Shown: positions 19,647 to 31,230 of the stretch, piece by piece
Numbering within the stretch: position 1 is the first letter of the stretch
Layout: the number at the start of each line of letters is the position of its first letter
Assembly (NCBI RefSeq): GCF_020360975.1
Contig: NW_025408676.1
Location: 1,736,001 to 1,800,000 of the forward strand
Origin: Hirsutella rhossiliensis
Taxonomy: Eukaryota > Ascomycota > Sordariomycetes > Hypocreales > Ophiocordycipitaceae
Direction of reading: 5' to 3'
DNA: 64,000 bases
Translations under genes and position numbers: made by a program
Notes under the pieces: generated by a model
Database searches by the model: none
What the model was told of the DNA's origin: nothing
Seen by the model: the letters and a program-made list of their open reading frames with translations, nothing else

Positions 19647-21422
19647 AGTCCCTGCACATAGAAATGGGCACCCCCCTGTTTTGGGCACCCCAAAAAAATC
19701 ACGACCATTTTCAACACCATTAATTCAATCCCTTCTCACTGCCCACCACCGTGCACTACGATACAATCGTCACCTATTTCTGAAACCTCAGCTTCGGTTT
19801 CATCAGATTCTTCATTCTCAGCTGCGTTCACCTCCTCCTGCGCCCGTCGTATTGCCTCAATATTGGCGAACCTCGAATTCGGGCTCGTGACCACCCTCTT
19901 CCTTTTTTTCGGCTTGACGGCCGCCAATTGTGTTTCCAGTGCCTGAATCTGCAATTGAGCTTTTGCTAAAAGGCCATCCTTCTCGTCAAACCCTTTGTGA
20001 TCTTCCTGAACAGCAATCTCTTCGTGGGCACGTCGTCGTCTAGCTGGTTGAATTGAACTACCTGAACCTTCAGATCTTGCGAGCGCCTCGGGGTCGACCA
20101 CGCAATCTGGGATGTGTCTGATTGCCAGTCACTGGTGGGTAAGTGGCTATTGAATGCATTGGCCACATTTTTCGCGTTCTTTTTGCGTCTGTTGCTGTTC
20201 TCCAGCAGAAGAGGGCTCAAAGTGGCTTCGCCATCGACACCGGCCACAAACCCGTCGCTTTCCAGCCACCCTTGATGTTTGACACAGTGAGCGCTTGCTC
20301 GCGTGCTTTCTGGTAGCAGGAAAGAAAGTTTTGCTTGCCGACTGGGCTTGAATCGGTCAGGAGGCTGAGAAATCCGACCTGTTTGCGGTAGTAGTGCTTA
20401 AGAGCGGAGAAGACAGACAAATCGAGCGGTTGCAGCACATGAGAGGTATGGGGAGGTAAGAAAAGAAGGTGAATCTGATGCTGGTAGCATAGATACATGA
20501 AGTCAACCGTCTCGTGACTTCCGTGGCCGTCCAATACTAGCAGTCTTCGCTCCGAAGGGTCGGGTGGCTGGGTTCTTGGAATGAACACCTTTCGAGCCAC
20601 TCCACCGCAGTTTGGTCCGAAGTCCAGCCGTTCTTTGTCGCAGTGAATTGCCAGTCACTAAAAGTACTGAGATCTTCTGGGAACCACTGTTGCTGGACCG
20701 ATTTGCCCTTGAAAATGACGGGTGGAGGGAGGAAGGTGCCGGCAGCGGACACGCACTCGATGAACGACGTCCAGACCCGAGAACCAGGCGTCTTCTTTTG
20801 TACAGATCGTTTTTCAGCACTGCCAACGACCAGGCCATTCTCCCCAAGTCCTTCCATGATGCCTGCTTCATCCATGTTGTACCTGTTCTCCGGCTTAATA
20901 GCCAGAATCTCGGGAAGGAAGAAATTGTTGAACCAAGGCCGAATTACCTCGGTAGAAGCGCCGTTGACACGCGCAGAGTCTCTGTGATGGCACTTCTGGG
21001 TCCGAACTGCAGGATTTCGTCTTAAAAATGCTTGCATCCAGTGTTTTCCGAGCGGTGTGTGGTCTCCTTTGACGGCGAGCATGCGCTGCGCGAACTGCCT
21101 GATCTGCGAGTGAGTGGGAGGAAGGCCCAAGGCGTCCTGAATGAGAATCCATTCGGTAAGTTGCTTTTCCTGTGTCTGAGAAAGCCTCTGAAGAGCAGAA
21201 AATGCATCCTTTCTGCATTCGTGACCATGCATGCGATTGTAAAGAGTTGCCCTCGGACGCCCCAATCGCGAGCAGCCTTCTTGGCGGATCCGCCATTTTT
21301 TTTAGCAGATTGGATGCGTTTCCGCGGTGAAATTTGCTGTTGAAGTTGACGCAGCCGTTTAGGTTGGGCACCCATCTTGGGTGCCCAAAACAGGGGGGTG
21401 CCCATTTCTATGTGCAGGGACT
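19647..21422 (-). mobile_element. Pogo/Fot-type DNA transposon 3, inserted in Copia C
   Basis: The inverted repeats are about 46 bp and perfect for most of their length, beginning AGTCCCTGCACATAGAAATG. TA duplications flank it at 19645-19646 and 21423-21424. Inside each repeat the motif GGGCACCC occurs twice. The element is 1776 bp and interrupts the Copia reverse transcriptase just before its first motif. Confidence 0.92.
19736..21265 (-). pseudogene. Pogo 3 transposase, frameshifted
   Basis: The first part (start 21265) gives a helix-turn-helix end (RPRATLYNRMHGH), a CENP-B-like domain (PLGKHWMQAFLRRNP) and the first catalytic motif YNMDEAGI. A one-base break near 20590 moves it to a frame with LVLDGHGSHETVDF and VLQPLDLSVFSAL. 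Another break near 20230 leads to a coiled-coil C-terminus with KPKKRKRVVTSPNSRFANIE. The three catalytic aspartates remain, spread over frames. Inactive, but it could be recent because the repeats are intact. Confidence 0.85.
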
Positions 21423-21424
21423 TA

Positions 21425-23315
21425 TTTTGACTGATGTCGTGCTTGCAACGGCAGCATACACATCCTGGACTGCCCAGCTGTCGTGTTCCTCAAAATTCCC
21501 ACAGACAACCCAGCGGGCTCTGCCGACCAGTTCTCCTGTCGGAAGTTTCTTCTCGTCGAGAACCCATTTTCCGGGAAGTAGTTTTGCATCGTGGGGTAAT
21601 TCTTCTAGTGTCCATGCACTTCGATCTTGGAGGTACTTGTACTGCTTGTCAAATGCTGGTTTCCACTTCGTCTCCCAATCTGGGGACACTCGAGCCTTTC
21701 TGTATGACTTAGGAACGGGTAGCCTTTGCAGCGAGATTGCAAGGCTTTCCGCCTTCATTGCTGTCAAACAAAGTGTTTCTAGACGGTTTATCGGAGAGAC
21801 TACGTCTGGGGGTAACAAAGCTAAAGCCTGATCTCCCGAATTGCCGCGATGAAGCTTTTGATAGTACCCTGCGGGTCGCTGCGCGTTTTGACGACTCGGT
21901 CGAGGTAAACTCACGACCGACGTGGTGTAAGTCTCGCTTGTTTCTGGAGGGATTGGCCGTTCATCAGCCAGTCCGTCAATTTCCTGGCTGTCTTCGGAGT
22001 CTGACAGAGTATTCACAGAAGAATCGTGGGATTCATCCAGCTCTTGCGTTATCTCCGGCGTTGGCAGATGATGGTCTTGCGTTTCTTCGATGGACGGACC
22101 CTTATCAGTCGTCCTTCCTCCCGGTTCGATGGTTGACAGCGAATCAGATATTCGCTCAACGATGGTTGCTCCAGCTTCTTCTTCTTGAACTTCGTCGAGA
22201 AGCGTAGCTTCGTACTCAATTGTATCGACTTCTTCGGCGCTTGCCGACTTTTGTGGTTCCTGGAGGAGTTTCTCGTAAAAGCGAACATCACATGCCCGGA
22301 CGATTCGATTCCGAGCTGGCACGTAAATGTGGTAAATTTTGCCATGAATGCCTTCCCAGCCAACTAACTTTCCTTCTTCAGCTCTTGGAGCCATCTTCCT
22401 GGCCTGTACGCGCCGTTCTTTCTTGATGTGTACGTATGCAACACAACCAAACGTGCGTAGGTGGCGAATGTAGGGTTTGTGAAGTTCCTCGTTAACTCGG
22501 AGAAAACTGGCAAAGACCTCATGAGGTGAGAGTCCTTGGTTAGATTTGCACGGAAGCAGGTTAAGAACTTTGACGACGGATTCTTGAGCATAGGGCCACA
22601 AGAATTCCGGAAGCTTGGAGTGAATCATGATGCATCGAGCGAGCTGTGTGATCTTCGATCCAGCCCTCTCTGTCAATCCATTCTGTCTGGGTGTACCAGG
22701 CACGGTCGGTTTGAGACTGATTCCGTTTGCTTGGGCCCAGGGTATCAACTCTGTTGTCCAGTTGAAAGACACATCATTGTCCATGCCATATTCTTGGACC
22801 TGATATCCAGTTGTTCGTTGAATGTAAGCATCAAAATCTTTCGTAGCTTGAAAGAGCTCGTCTTTGTGTCGAAGAAATCGAACCCAATGGTATCCACAAT
22901 GGGCATCTACTGCGTGCCATGTATAGCGAAATTGGCGATGACCTAGTGGCTTGTTCTCGATGAGGTCGATCCGAACGAGACTCAGCGGTCGGGCTGGTCG
23001 CACAGGCGGCGTACGACTGACGATTAGGCAGACTTTGCGAGGTGGCATGTCCTGCAATGGTGTTCCTTTGCTTCCTGTTTGAGATTTTGATCCCTGCCTG
23101 TTCACAGGCCTTGAGAACGATTTCTGGCGATGCATGCATCAATCGCTCGTGCATGACTTGATAAGATACTGCCAGGAGCATGTTGCCCTGGTTTTGTTGT
23201 CGAGTCGTCGGCATTTCCGATCGGATGACTGCCACATTGTTGATCCAATCGATCATGGCCATCTCCGTCTTGGAGTCCTTGTGGATGATGCAGTCTTTGA
23301 AGCCGTCGCGAATCG
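21425..23315 (-). pseudogene. Copia C integrase and start of reverse transcriptase
   Basis: From right to left: a pre-integrase region (VMHERLMHASPEIVLKACEQ), the integrase core (HAVDAHCGYHWVRFLRHKDE; YGMDNDVSFNW; NGLTERAGSKI), the C-terminal integrase part with FGCVAYVHIKKE, a Ser/Glu-rich linker, and the beginning of the reverse transcriptase (LLPGKWVLDEKKLP, RARWVVCGNFEEHDSW). It stops at the border of pogo 3. A frame change is present near 23040. The zinc-finger H-C residues upstream of the core are only partly visible. Confidence 0.85.
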
Positions 23316-24485
23316 CTGAAGTTCGAGCCGTCGTCGACAACCACGATGATCCAAACACCCCCGTCTCCACGATCCGCGCCTGGACCCTGGGATGCCTCTT
23401 TAGTGTATTTCTCTCCTTCGTTAATCAGCTATTCTCTATCCGACAACCAGCCATTCGATTCGATACGAATATTGCCCAGCTCCTAGCCTTCCCACTCGGC
23501 AAAGCTTGGGAGAGGTGGATGCCGAAGTACGAGTTTACCATGCCATTTACCGGCCAGAAGGTCAACCTGAACCCAGGTCGCTTCAACAAGAAGGAACACA
23601 TGCTTATTGCCATCATGGCCAACACTTCGAGGAGCTTACCTTACACGAACTACATCATTTGGACACAGGTGCTTCCGCAGTACTTCAATCAGCAGTACGC
23701 GCGCAACTTTGGGTACATGTTTCTCAACGCCTTCGCGACGAACTTTATTGGCTATGGCCTTGCTGGCCTGACGAGAAGATTCCTCGTCTACCCTTCGTAT
23801 TGCGTGTGGCCCATGTCCCTCGTCACAATTGCCCTTAACACTGCCCTTCACAACGAAGAAAACCAGTCCGTAATGGGTCCGTTCAAGAAGAAGTGGTCAA
23901 TGTCGCGCTATCGGTTTTTCTTGTACACCTTTGCGGCCATGTTTGTCTATTTCTGGTTCCCAAACTATCTTTTCCAAGTTCTGTCGTACTTTACCTGGAT
24001 GACCTGGATCGCACCGGAAAATCTCAACCTGAATATCCTTACAGGCATGCACAACGGCCTTGGAGTAAGCAATGCCTCTAGTCGAGGGACTTTGGACAGT
24101 GTTAACGCATATGCAGCTGTTTAACCCGATCCCGACATTTGACTGGAACGTCATCTGCTTTAGCACAGACCCTCTGGTCAGTCTGTTTCGAGCCCCGAAA
24201 GCCAATGCCTGTTCTGATCATGTCTCTAGATGATCCCTTCCTTTGCAACCTTCAACGCTGTAGCTGGAATGTTCATTACAGGGCTCTTTGTCCTCGGTGT
24301 GTGGTACACCGTACACGAATACTTGGAACACGGGCTTCCTACCCATTAACACCAATCGGGTCTATGACCACTTCGGCAAGCTCTATAACGTCTCTCGAAC
24401 CCTCGACGATCGCGGCATGTTCGATCTGACCAAGTACATGGACTACTCGGCTCCGCAGGGTGGCGATCTGTTGAAGGCTGTGTAG
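23316..24485 (+). pseudogene. Oligopeptide transporter (OPT family) remnant
   Basis: The sequence begins abruptly with EVRAVVDNHDDPNTPVSTIR, an early OPT segment, and has several membrane helices (LGCLFSVFLSFVNQLF; FGYMFLNAFATNFIGYGLAG; FFLYTFAAMFVYFWFPNYLF). Two introns are likely, at about 24070-24110 (GTAAGC...ATGCAG) and 24178-24230 (GTCAGT...TCTAG). After them come PSFATFNAVAGMFITGLFVL and NTNRVYDHFGKLYNVSRTLD. A 7-base gain at 24304-24316 shifts the frame. The protein stops after YMDYSAPQ, about half the family's usual 700-900 residues. It would have carried small peptides across the plasma membrane; both ends are missing. Confidence 0.85.
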
Positions 24486-24544
24486 CGATTGAAGTATTCA
24501 TTGAAGGTTTTTAAGAAATCAGTGACTAAATACAGAGAAATGCC

Positions 24545-25075
24545 ACCTTAATATATCACTTCCAAGCCACTGTCAGGGGCTCCTCAGAGAGCATTTCAGG
24601 GGTTCAGGGGTTCTGATGACCCACTTCAACACTCCCACTCGCTCTGAGGACGGCTCCGACAGACAGGCGAAGCCGCGAAGGTGCTGTGCAGCAGTGTGCT
24701 GTTTCCTAGGGCCCTCGCAAAACCCCAAAAAACACCCCCTTTATGGGTGAAAAAGATCGGGAAAGAGTGCGCCAGTTTTTAGGTATCCAACTGACTGCAA
24801 CTCGTGATAAGTGGCGAGATATAGTACCTTTAGGTAACGTGAAATAGTAATGACCCTTAATGGGGGTAACCTCCTTAATATGCCACTTCCAAGCGGCTGA
24901 CAGAACCCCCTGGGGGCGCCTTTCGGGGGTCCGGATGACCGACCTCAAACTCGCTCGAAGGGCGGCTCTGTCAGACAGTCAAGGTGCCGTGCAGCGGCGA
25001 TGATAGTCCCGTCTAGGCCCTCGCTAAAACCCAAAAGCACCTTCGAGGGTAAGAAACACAGGGAAATAGCGCGCC
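24545..25075. repeat. Pair of diverged direct repeats, about 200 bp each
   Basis: Two related blocks begin TTAATATATCACTTCCAAGC (near 24550) and TTAATATGCCACTTCCAAGC (near 24875). Each continues through CTCGCT...GGCTC, GTGCTGTGCAGC or GTGCCGTGCAGC, and CTAGG(G)CCCTCGC. The spacing is about 320 bases. They may be old LTR or MITE copies next to Copia D. No gene lies in the stretch. Confidence 0.55.
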
Positions 25076-25116
25076 TACGGGTTCGTTGCTTGCAACGCGT
25101 GGACTGCGGAGGGATG

Positions 25117-25245
25117 ACCAGATTGATCTCGCGGAGTGGCCATCAGAGCTCCGTCAGTGTGGCTGCCTTCTTGCAGAAGGGTCTTCGCCAAGGGAGGGCC
25201 AGATTGATCTCGCGGAGTGGCCTCAGAGCTCCGTCAGTGTGTAGA
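25117..25245. repeat. Short direct duplication inside the Copia D LTR region
   Basis: A segment of about 45 bases containing CCAGATTGATCTCGCGGAG and AGAGCTCCGTCAGTGTG occurs at 25123-25165 and again at 25201-25243, with only a few differences. It may be a promoter or enhancer duplication in the LTR, or a slippage product. Confidence 0.6.
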
Positions 25246-25309
25246 GGCTTGAGTGCCTAAGGAGGGCTGAAGAAGCCTGTGACACTCCCACTCGATTAGA
25301 GGCTGAGCA

Positions 25310-28300
25310 GTGTGGTGCTTCTAATCGGACTTCTTGACACATAGAGAGTCCGGAAACGGAGGAAGGCATCTCGTGGCAGGGCCTTGGTGAGTCCATCAGC
25401 AGGCTGCTTGGTGCCTTCGATCTTGATAAGGCTGACGGTCCCTTCTGCAACCTTCTCTCGGATGAAGTGCCACTTAAGAGAGATATGCTTAGTGCGAGAG
25501 TGGTGGTGAGGTTGTTGGCCAGATCTATAGCGCCCTTGTTGTCCTCGTGTATGGCTGTTGGCCCAGCCTGTGTGGGTGGCATAGGTCCTTCATTAGGGAA
25601 CGCAGCCAGATGGCCTCCTGGGCTGACTGGGTCAGGGCCACATATTCGGCTTCTGTGGATGAGAGCGTGACGCAGGGCTGCCTCTTGGAGGTCCAGCTGA
25701 TGGCTGCGGAGCCGAGGCTGTAGAAGAAGCCTGACGTGGATCGTCGGGTGTGCAGGTCCGCCGCGAAGTCCGCGTCAGTGTAGCCTTGGATCGGCTGCAG
25801 TGGTCCTCGAGGACTAGCACGGAGTCAATGGTGCCCTTGAGATATCTCATGATGCGTTTCACAGCTGTCTGGTGCTGGGGCGTTGGGTTGGCAAGGTGTC
25901 TGCAGCAGGCGCCAACGGAGAAGCAGATATCGCTCCTAGTGCCGAGCATCGCATACATCAGTGAGCCTACCCTCTTGGCATAGGCGGCCTGATACTTGGG
26001 AGGGGCGTGCCAGCCTTCTGCGGGAGGCTGGAGCGGATCTGCGGCCATAGGGGTGTTCGCTGGGTTGCAGTCTGACATGTTGTAGGTTCTAAGGATCTTT
26101 TCGATGTAGGCTCGCTGGGACAGTTCGATCCGACGCCTGGCCCTATCTCTAGTGACCTTAATGCCTAGGTAATGGGAGCAGGGACCTAGGTCAGTCATCT
26201 GGAAGCGTTTGCTGAGGGCATCCTTGATCCGTTGGACCTCCGAGGACAGGCTCCAGTGAGAAGTAGGTCGTCGACGTAGATTGCGATGATGCTCTTGCCG
26301 CGGACGAAGACGCTGACGTCTGCCGCAATGGGCCTGTAGCCTAGTGTCTCAAGAAACTTGGCGATGGTCTGGAACCAGATGCGAGGCGCCTGCTTGAGCC
26401 CATAGATGGCCTTCTTGAGCCTGCAGACGCGGCCAGTGCCGTCTTCGAAGCCCTCTGGCTGCTCGAGGTAGACTTCTTCGTCGATATCCCCGTAGAGGAA
26501 AGCGGTCTTGACATCCATTTGCTCGATCTCTAGGTCTTCAGCGGCGGCTATGGCAAAAATTGTTCTGTAGCTTTCTGGCCTGACCACTGAGGCGAAGGTT
26601 TCGCTATAGTCGATGCCTTCCAGTTGCTCGTAGCCCATTGCAACGAATCTGGCCTTATGGCGGACAATTTTGCCGTCAGTCCCTCCTTTCAGCCTATAAA
26701 CCCACTTCCCTCGCAGGGCCTTCCTGCCTGGCGGAAGGTCAGTGAGCTCTCAGGTCTCATTGACCTGCAGGGACTTGATTTCGTCAGCCATAGCGGCGTG
26801 CCAGTGCTTGGCGCTGTCTGACTGCATGGCCTGTTTGAAGGTAAGGGGCTCGTGGTCTTCCCATTGCTGTGAGATGGCCATAGCCATTGCGTAGGCGTGA
26901 TCGAAATTATAGCCGTAGCGCAGAGGGGGAGCTCTTGGTCTGGTGGACCTTCTGACCGACGGCCTGATCGGGTCAGCGGCGGCATGGATGGTTGAGTAAA
27001 CAGATGGTTCGGGGCTTGTGTCTTCCAGCAGGTCTAGCAGGACACTGTCGTCTCCATACGACACCATGTTGTCTTCAGAGCCGTCAGACAGGTCTAGCGT
27101 GGAATCTGGGGTTTGACTATCTTCAGGCTCGGGCGAGAGCGCTGTGGAGGTTGCTGGTGTGTAAATCGGCGTTGTCTCGGCCGTTGTATCGTTGCCGTTG
27201 CGGAGTGTCCGAGGCGGGCGTTCGGCTTGCTGGCCTTCCTCCTGGATCAGCTGGTCAAGGCTTTGACCAGTCTTGGACCTCTTGGGTTGTCTCTCGGAGA
27301 CCGCAGGCTTGGCGATGTGTTCGACAAAGATAACGTTGGGAGACACGAAGACCCTGTTGTTGCTATCAAGCAGGACGTAGTTACAGTGCCCCTGGTACCC
27401 TAGCATTCTGCACGGGATACCCTTAGGCTGTAGCTTCCTGCGTTTGGCCGCTGGTAGTAGTGCCCAGGCCTTTGATCCGATGACTCGAAGATGGGTAACA
27501 TCAGGTTCCTCGCCGTGCCAGGCTTCGTACGGTGTGATAGGTGACTTGGCCGCAGGGGACATATTGCGGACGTAGGTGATGCTCTGGAGCACGTAGGGCC
27601 ACCATTTGCGCTCGAGGCCCGACCGAATTAGCGTAGGATTGAGCTTCACTTAGGACCCTATGGAAGACCTCGATAGCGCCGTTTTGCTGGTGCTGTTCCG
27701 TGGCGGCGTAGATGACCTCGATCGCCTTGTCGGTGCAGAAGGCGTCTAGCAGCTTGGAGCGATTCTCACCTCCCAGGTCCATCCGCACGTAGAGGCACCG
27801 CCTGGTAGGCGTCTCATGCTTCTGAAGGAACGCCTAGAGGATTAGGAAGAGGCTGTCTTTGGTTGCCACGCTAAAGGTCCATCCGTACTGAGTGTAATCT
27901 AGGATGGCCACCCAGTATCTGCTGCCGTCGTATCCAATGTCTGGAAACGGCCCACAGATGTCAATGTGCAGGCTTTCTAGCGGCCGGGTTCCCTTTCGAA
28001 TAGAGTGCCTATGCGGTCCTTCCTTGATCTTGCCAATAGCGCAGGCCTCGCACGGGTCTTGTGGCGCTTGGGGTCGCAGTCCAGTGGACATCCCTTGCAG
28101 CCTCTTGATGTTGCGCTCGCTGAGGTGGGCCAGTCTCTCATGCCAGATGCGTAGATTAGGATCTTGGACCTGCGAGGTGATCAGGGCAGCTGGATCGCTG
28201 CTGACGGCAGAAGGGTTGCTATGACGCCTGATTTCATCAGTAGCTTCGTTCCAGAGGGTCAGGTCAGGATCCTGGGTGCGCAGGCTAGCCAGTGCAGCGT

Positions 28301-28726
28301 TGATGTCTCTGTTTGGCTCGTCAATCACATAGACACCATTAGCCACAGTGGCCGTCAGCACGATCTGGCCGCCTTTAACGATGGCGGCGTGCTCGCCGTT
28401 GCCAGGATCCAGCACTCCTTGCCAAGGGCTGCGACGGACACCAGATTGACGCCTGCGTCAGGGGCACAGAGGGCGTCTTGGAAGGTAAGCAGGTGGTCTT
28501 TTCCACAGACCTTCACTGGCAGGTCATATGTGCCGGTGCCCAGGGGAAGGAACTGGGCTCCCTTGGCCCCTGTGTAGGGAAGACCAGTGTAGGGAACAAG
28601 GGACCCGAATTTGCTTCGGCGGCAGAAGATGTGCTGTGAGGCGCCTGTGTCGAGGATGTGGATCTGTGAGAGCAGCGTATGCTGAGCCGCCAGTGCTGCC
28701 GGATCCAGATCATCACACACTCCCAC
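25310..28726 (-). pseudogene. Copia D polyprotein (protease to RNase H), multiple frame breaks
   Basis: Protease: ILDTGASQHIF near 28650. Pre-integrase: LRIWHERLAHLSERNIKRLQ. Integrase: CGPFPDIGYDGSRYWVAILD, MRMDLGGENRSKLL and, in another frame, WPYVLQSITYVRNMSPAAKS and THLRVIGSKAWALLP. Reverse transcriptase: GIDYSETFASVVRPESYRTI, MDVKTAFLYGDIDEEVYLEQ, LKKAIYGLKQAPRIW and IYVDDLLLTG. RNase H: GSLMYAMLGTRSDICFSVG, then AIHEDNKGAIDLANN. Frame changes occur near 27830, 27650, 26740, 26200 and 25600. All catalytic motifs can still be read, but the protein cannot be made whole. Confidence 0.85.
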
Positions 28727-28840
28727 TGGATTGGCAGCACCAGGAGGGGCGAAGTGTATAGTGCATGAGAAGGTGAAACGGGCATAGCGACGTTGGCAAG
28801 AGCCTGTGACTGTGACTGTGGTTGGTCATTGGCTTGGCCT

Positions 28841-30245
28841 TAACCTAAGAGAAGAAGAAGACAAATTAATAAGGGAATTACTAGGGAGCCCGTCTCTTAA
28901 AACTCTTGCTCGTCAAAAGCTTTAAAATTGAGTAGATTCTGTATAAGTGAAGTTGGTCCAATTTGTATGGAGCGGCAACATTTTTGCGGAGCATAAGGGG
29001 GGGGTGAGCAGAAGGGGGGGTAAGCATGGTACTTGGGGGATACCGATTTCGATGTAGTGGAAAAGAAGGCCCGAAGAGACGGGACGATGTGGGATGCGGT
29101 GCTCCATTTAGTGCAGTTAGACAATATTACTTGCAAATTTCATGCATCTTGTCGAGTGGTGGGTGCTAGCACGGCTAAACAGGGTCGTCGGTGGGTATTG
29201 AAAACGGACCGGAGCCTATGACAGCGGTAGCCGCGCCCAGGGTGCTGATCCAGAATCCAGACGTCTCAACAAGCAGTCAGTTTTCAAGCAGTACTGATTA
29301 CTGATTGATAAGGTTAGGCATACCGGTAGGAGCTAAGCGTTTTCGTGACCAGCACGAGGCAGTCTTTCTCAACAGCCTATAATAGAAGCCCCAATATGTC
29401 AATGCACCATGGCCCGATGGACTGAGATCCCTCGCCCTCTAGCTCTCTATGGCCAGGCCCCGTTGGCTTGCTGAAGCCAACACTGCTGGCATTAAGTTCA
29501 GCCCCCGATGAGGGGGTTCTGTCACCCTGTCTTTGTCAAAAAGGAGGTACATATTCTCGTCACCTCGTAGATACAAACAGTCTCGCTTGGAGCACAGAGG
29601 GGGACCTGGCTGCAGTGTGGCACGAGTCCTGTATCCCAACAGCCGGATGATGGATCCATCTTGTTGCTTTTGAATCCATTTGTAGCCTCACCCATGACAC
29701 TGCGACCTCGGACATGAGAGAAAAAGACAGTCGGCCGGAATTCCCCACCCCTTCCCTGCGCGTATGTACGGGTGGCCATGACGGCGCCGTTTCATCGTCG
29801 TCATTCCGCAACCGTCGTCGACTCGGCCTTTGACGTCTTTTTCCTTCCTCTTCCCCTCCTCTGTACTTCTCCTCTCTCACACTCGATTCCCACCCTCTCT
29901 CTTCCCCATAACTTGAGCTTGCCGGTTCGCGGACCGCCCTGGGCCGCCTTTTCCATCTTGACCCGTGCGATCCGCCGCCGCCGAGTCCTTTTTGCTAGTT
30001 TGGCGGGACGGTCTGCCGCGGTCCGTTTGGTTTCCGGAGTCCCGTTTCGTGTTTCCGTCGGCCTATTCGCAGTCTCTTGGGCCTCGTCACGGACCTCGTT
30101 GTGGTGAATATCTTACCTCTCACCCCCCCTTTCTCCCCGAGAAGGAGGCTCCCACGACGTCGGCCTTGATTCACCATTTGCCTCTGTCTTATATACGTCG
30201 TCGGCACGTGTGTGTGAGACAGTGTGTGTGTGAGCGAGCAGGACC
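28841..30245. other. Gene-poor stretch with a recurrent G-rich transposon-end motif
   Basis: No gene is supported. Around 28984-29032 is GCGGAGCATAAGGGGGGGG followed by GTAAGCATGGTA. This matches in layout the motifs at 38953-39005, 49462-49527 and 53661-53714, which I take as ends of pogo-like elements. The last 350 bases before 30246 are pyrimidine-rich (TCTTTTTCCTTCCTCTTCCC-type), as in many fungal promoters, and precede the MFS start codon. Confidence 0.5.
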
Positions 30246-30608
30246 ATGGCGGCAGCCGAGTTGCCGACCACGGGCGTGCGGCGTTCCACCTTCGAGGAGG
30301 ACACGACCGACGTCGAGCGAGAAGACGGCTCCGCCAAGCCCCATGATGAAAAGACTGCGGCGAAGACCGGCCCCCGGGACCAAGAGGATCGGGCCGGACC
30401 CGACCAAGACCCGGCGTCAACGGCCCGGCCACCGGCAGCGGCAGCGGCAGAGGCCGGGACAGACTCGCCGAGAGCGGGCGCAAGGGCATCGAGACGTTCC
30501 TCGTCATGTTCGCCCTCTGCCTGGCCCTCTTCTAGCGGCGCTCGACATGACCATCCTGGCAACCGCAATCCCCACCATCTCGAGCCACTTCGACTCGAGC
30601 CTCGGCTA

Positions 30609-30801
30609 TGTGACGGCCCAGCACCGTCACACCCCCTTGCATACATGACCCACATGTTGTTGAGCCAACGGCCCACACGTACGGAAGGCATATTTAGGGA
30701 GAGGACACCCAGTTGTGTTGTTCTGTTCTCCTTTCTATTCTTCAGAGCAGAATCTTCGTAATAGAGTCCACAGCCTTCTGGCTCAGTCCGTGACCGTCAC
30801 A
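30609..30801 (+). repeat. 5' LTR of the TRIM
   Basis: 193 bp with TG...CA ends. The termini are inverted over 8 bases (TGTGACGG and CCGTCACA). It includes the string GGCATATTTAGGGAGAGGAC that later served as the target of a LINE in the 3' copy. It has no partner damage and serves as the reference for the broken 3' LTR. Confidence 0.92.
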
Positions 30802-30825
30802 CTATTCTGCTCTCTCACAACCATG

Positions 30826-31230
30826 CCATCGCTGACGAGCGATTCATAAATACGCCACGACCAAACCACGCCATCGCTGCCGAGCGATTCAAAAATACGT
30901 CACGACCGAACCATGTTATCGCTGCCGAGCGATTCATAAATACGCCCAAGATCGAACCATGCCATCGCTGACGAGCGATTCATAAATACGCCACGACCAA
31001 ACCACGCCATCGCTGCCGAGCGATTCAAAAATACGTCACGACCGAACCATGTTATCGCTGCCGAGCGATTCATAAATACGCCCAAGATCGAACCATGCCA
31101 TCGCTGCCGAGCGATTGATAAATACGCCCACGACCGAACCACGCCATCGCTGCCGAGCGATTCATAAATACGCCCAAGATCGAACCATGCCATCGCTGCC
31201 GAGCGATTGATAAATACGCCATGAACAAGA
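30826..31230. repeat. Tandem array of 45/46-bp units inside the TRIM
   Basis: Nine units start at about 30826, 30871, 30916, 30962, 31007, 31052, 31098, 31144 and 31190, each with CATCGCTGCCGAGCGATTCA-like sequence and AAATACG. Units 1-3 and 4-6 form a 136-bp higher-order repeat that is nearly identical. Each unit carries the palindrome ATCGCTG..GAGCGAT. The array fills most of the internal region. Confidence 0.9.

Larger units (their letters stand above)
15035..23315 (-). mobile_element. Copia LTR retrotransposon C, 5'-truncated and twice inserted
   Basis: Three minus-strand coding blocks, 21423-23315, 18970-19646 and 15257-15847, read in order as integrase, reverse transcriptase and RNase H of one Copia polyprotein. 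The gaps between them are exactly a pogo element and a hAT element with target duplications. A 3' LTR lies at 15035-15192. The gag and protease parts and the 5' LTR are missing, with the element ending against OPT transporter sequence near 23315. Confidence 0.88.
25076..28840 (-). mobile_element. Copia LTR retrotransposon D, degraded
   Basis: Minus-strand blocks run from protease (28355-28726) through pre-integrase, integrase and reverse transcriptase to RNase H (25310-25582). After the RNase H end comes CGAGTGGGAG, a plausible polypurine tract, then TGTCACAGGCTTCTTCAGC at 25302 downward as a probable LTR start. The LTR's far end and the 5' LTR are not resolved, and gag is not recognisable to the right of 28760. 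Confidence 0.8.

Noticed and set aside
29560..29880. Minus-strand 106-codon frame upstream of the MFS gene
   Set aside because: Arg/Glu-rich start caused by the pyrimidine-rich promoter-like stretch on the other strand; no domain seen.
30826..31230. Possible CRISPR-like array
   Set aside because: Units are contiguous without variable spacers; this is a tandem satellite in a fungal retroelement.
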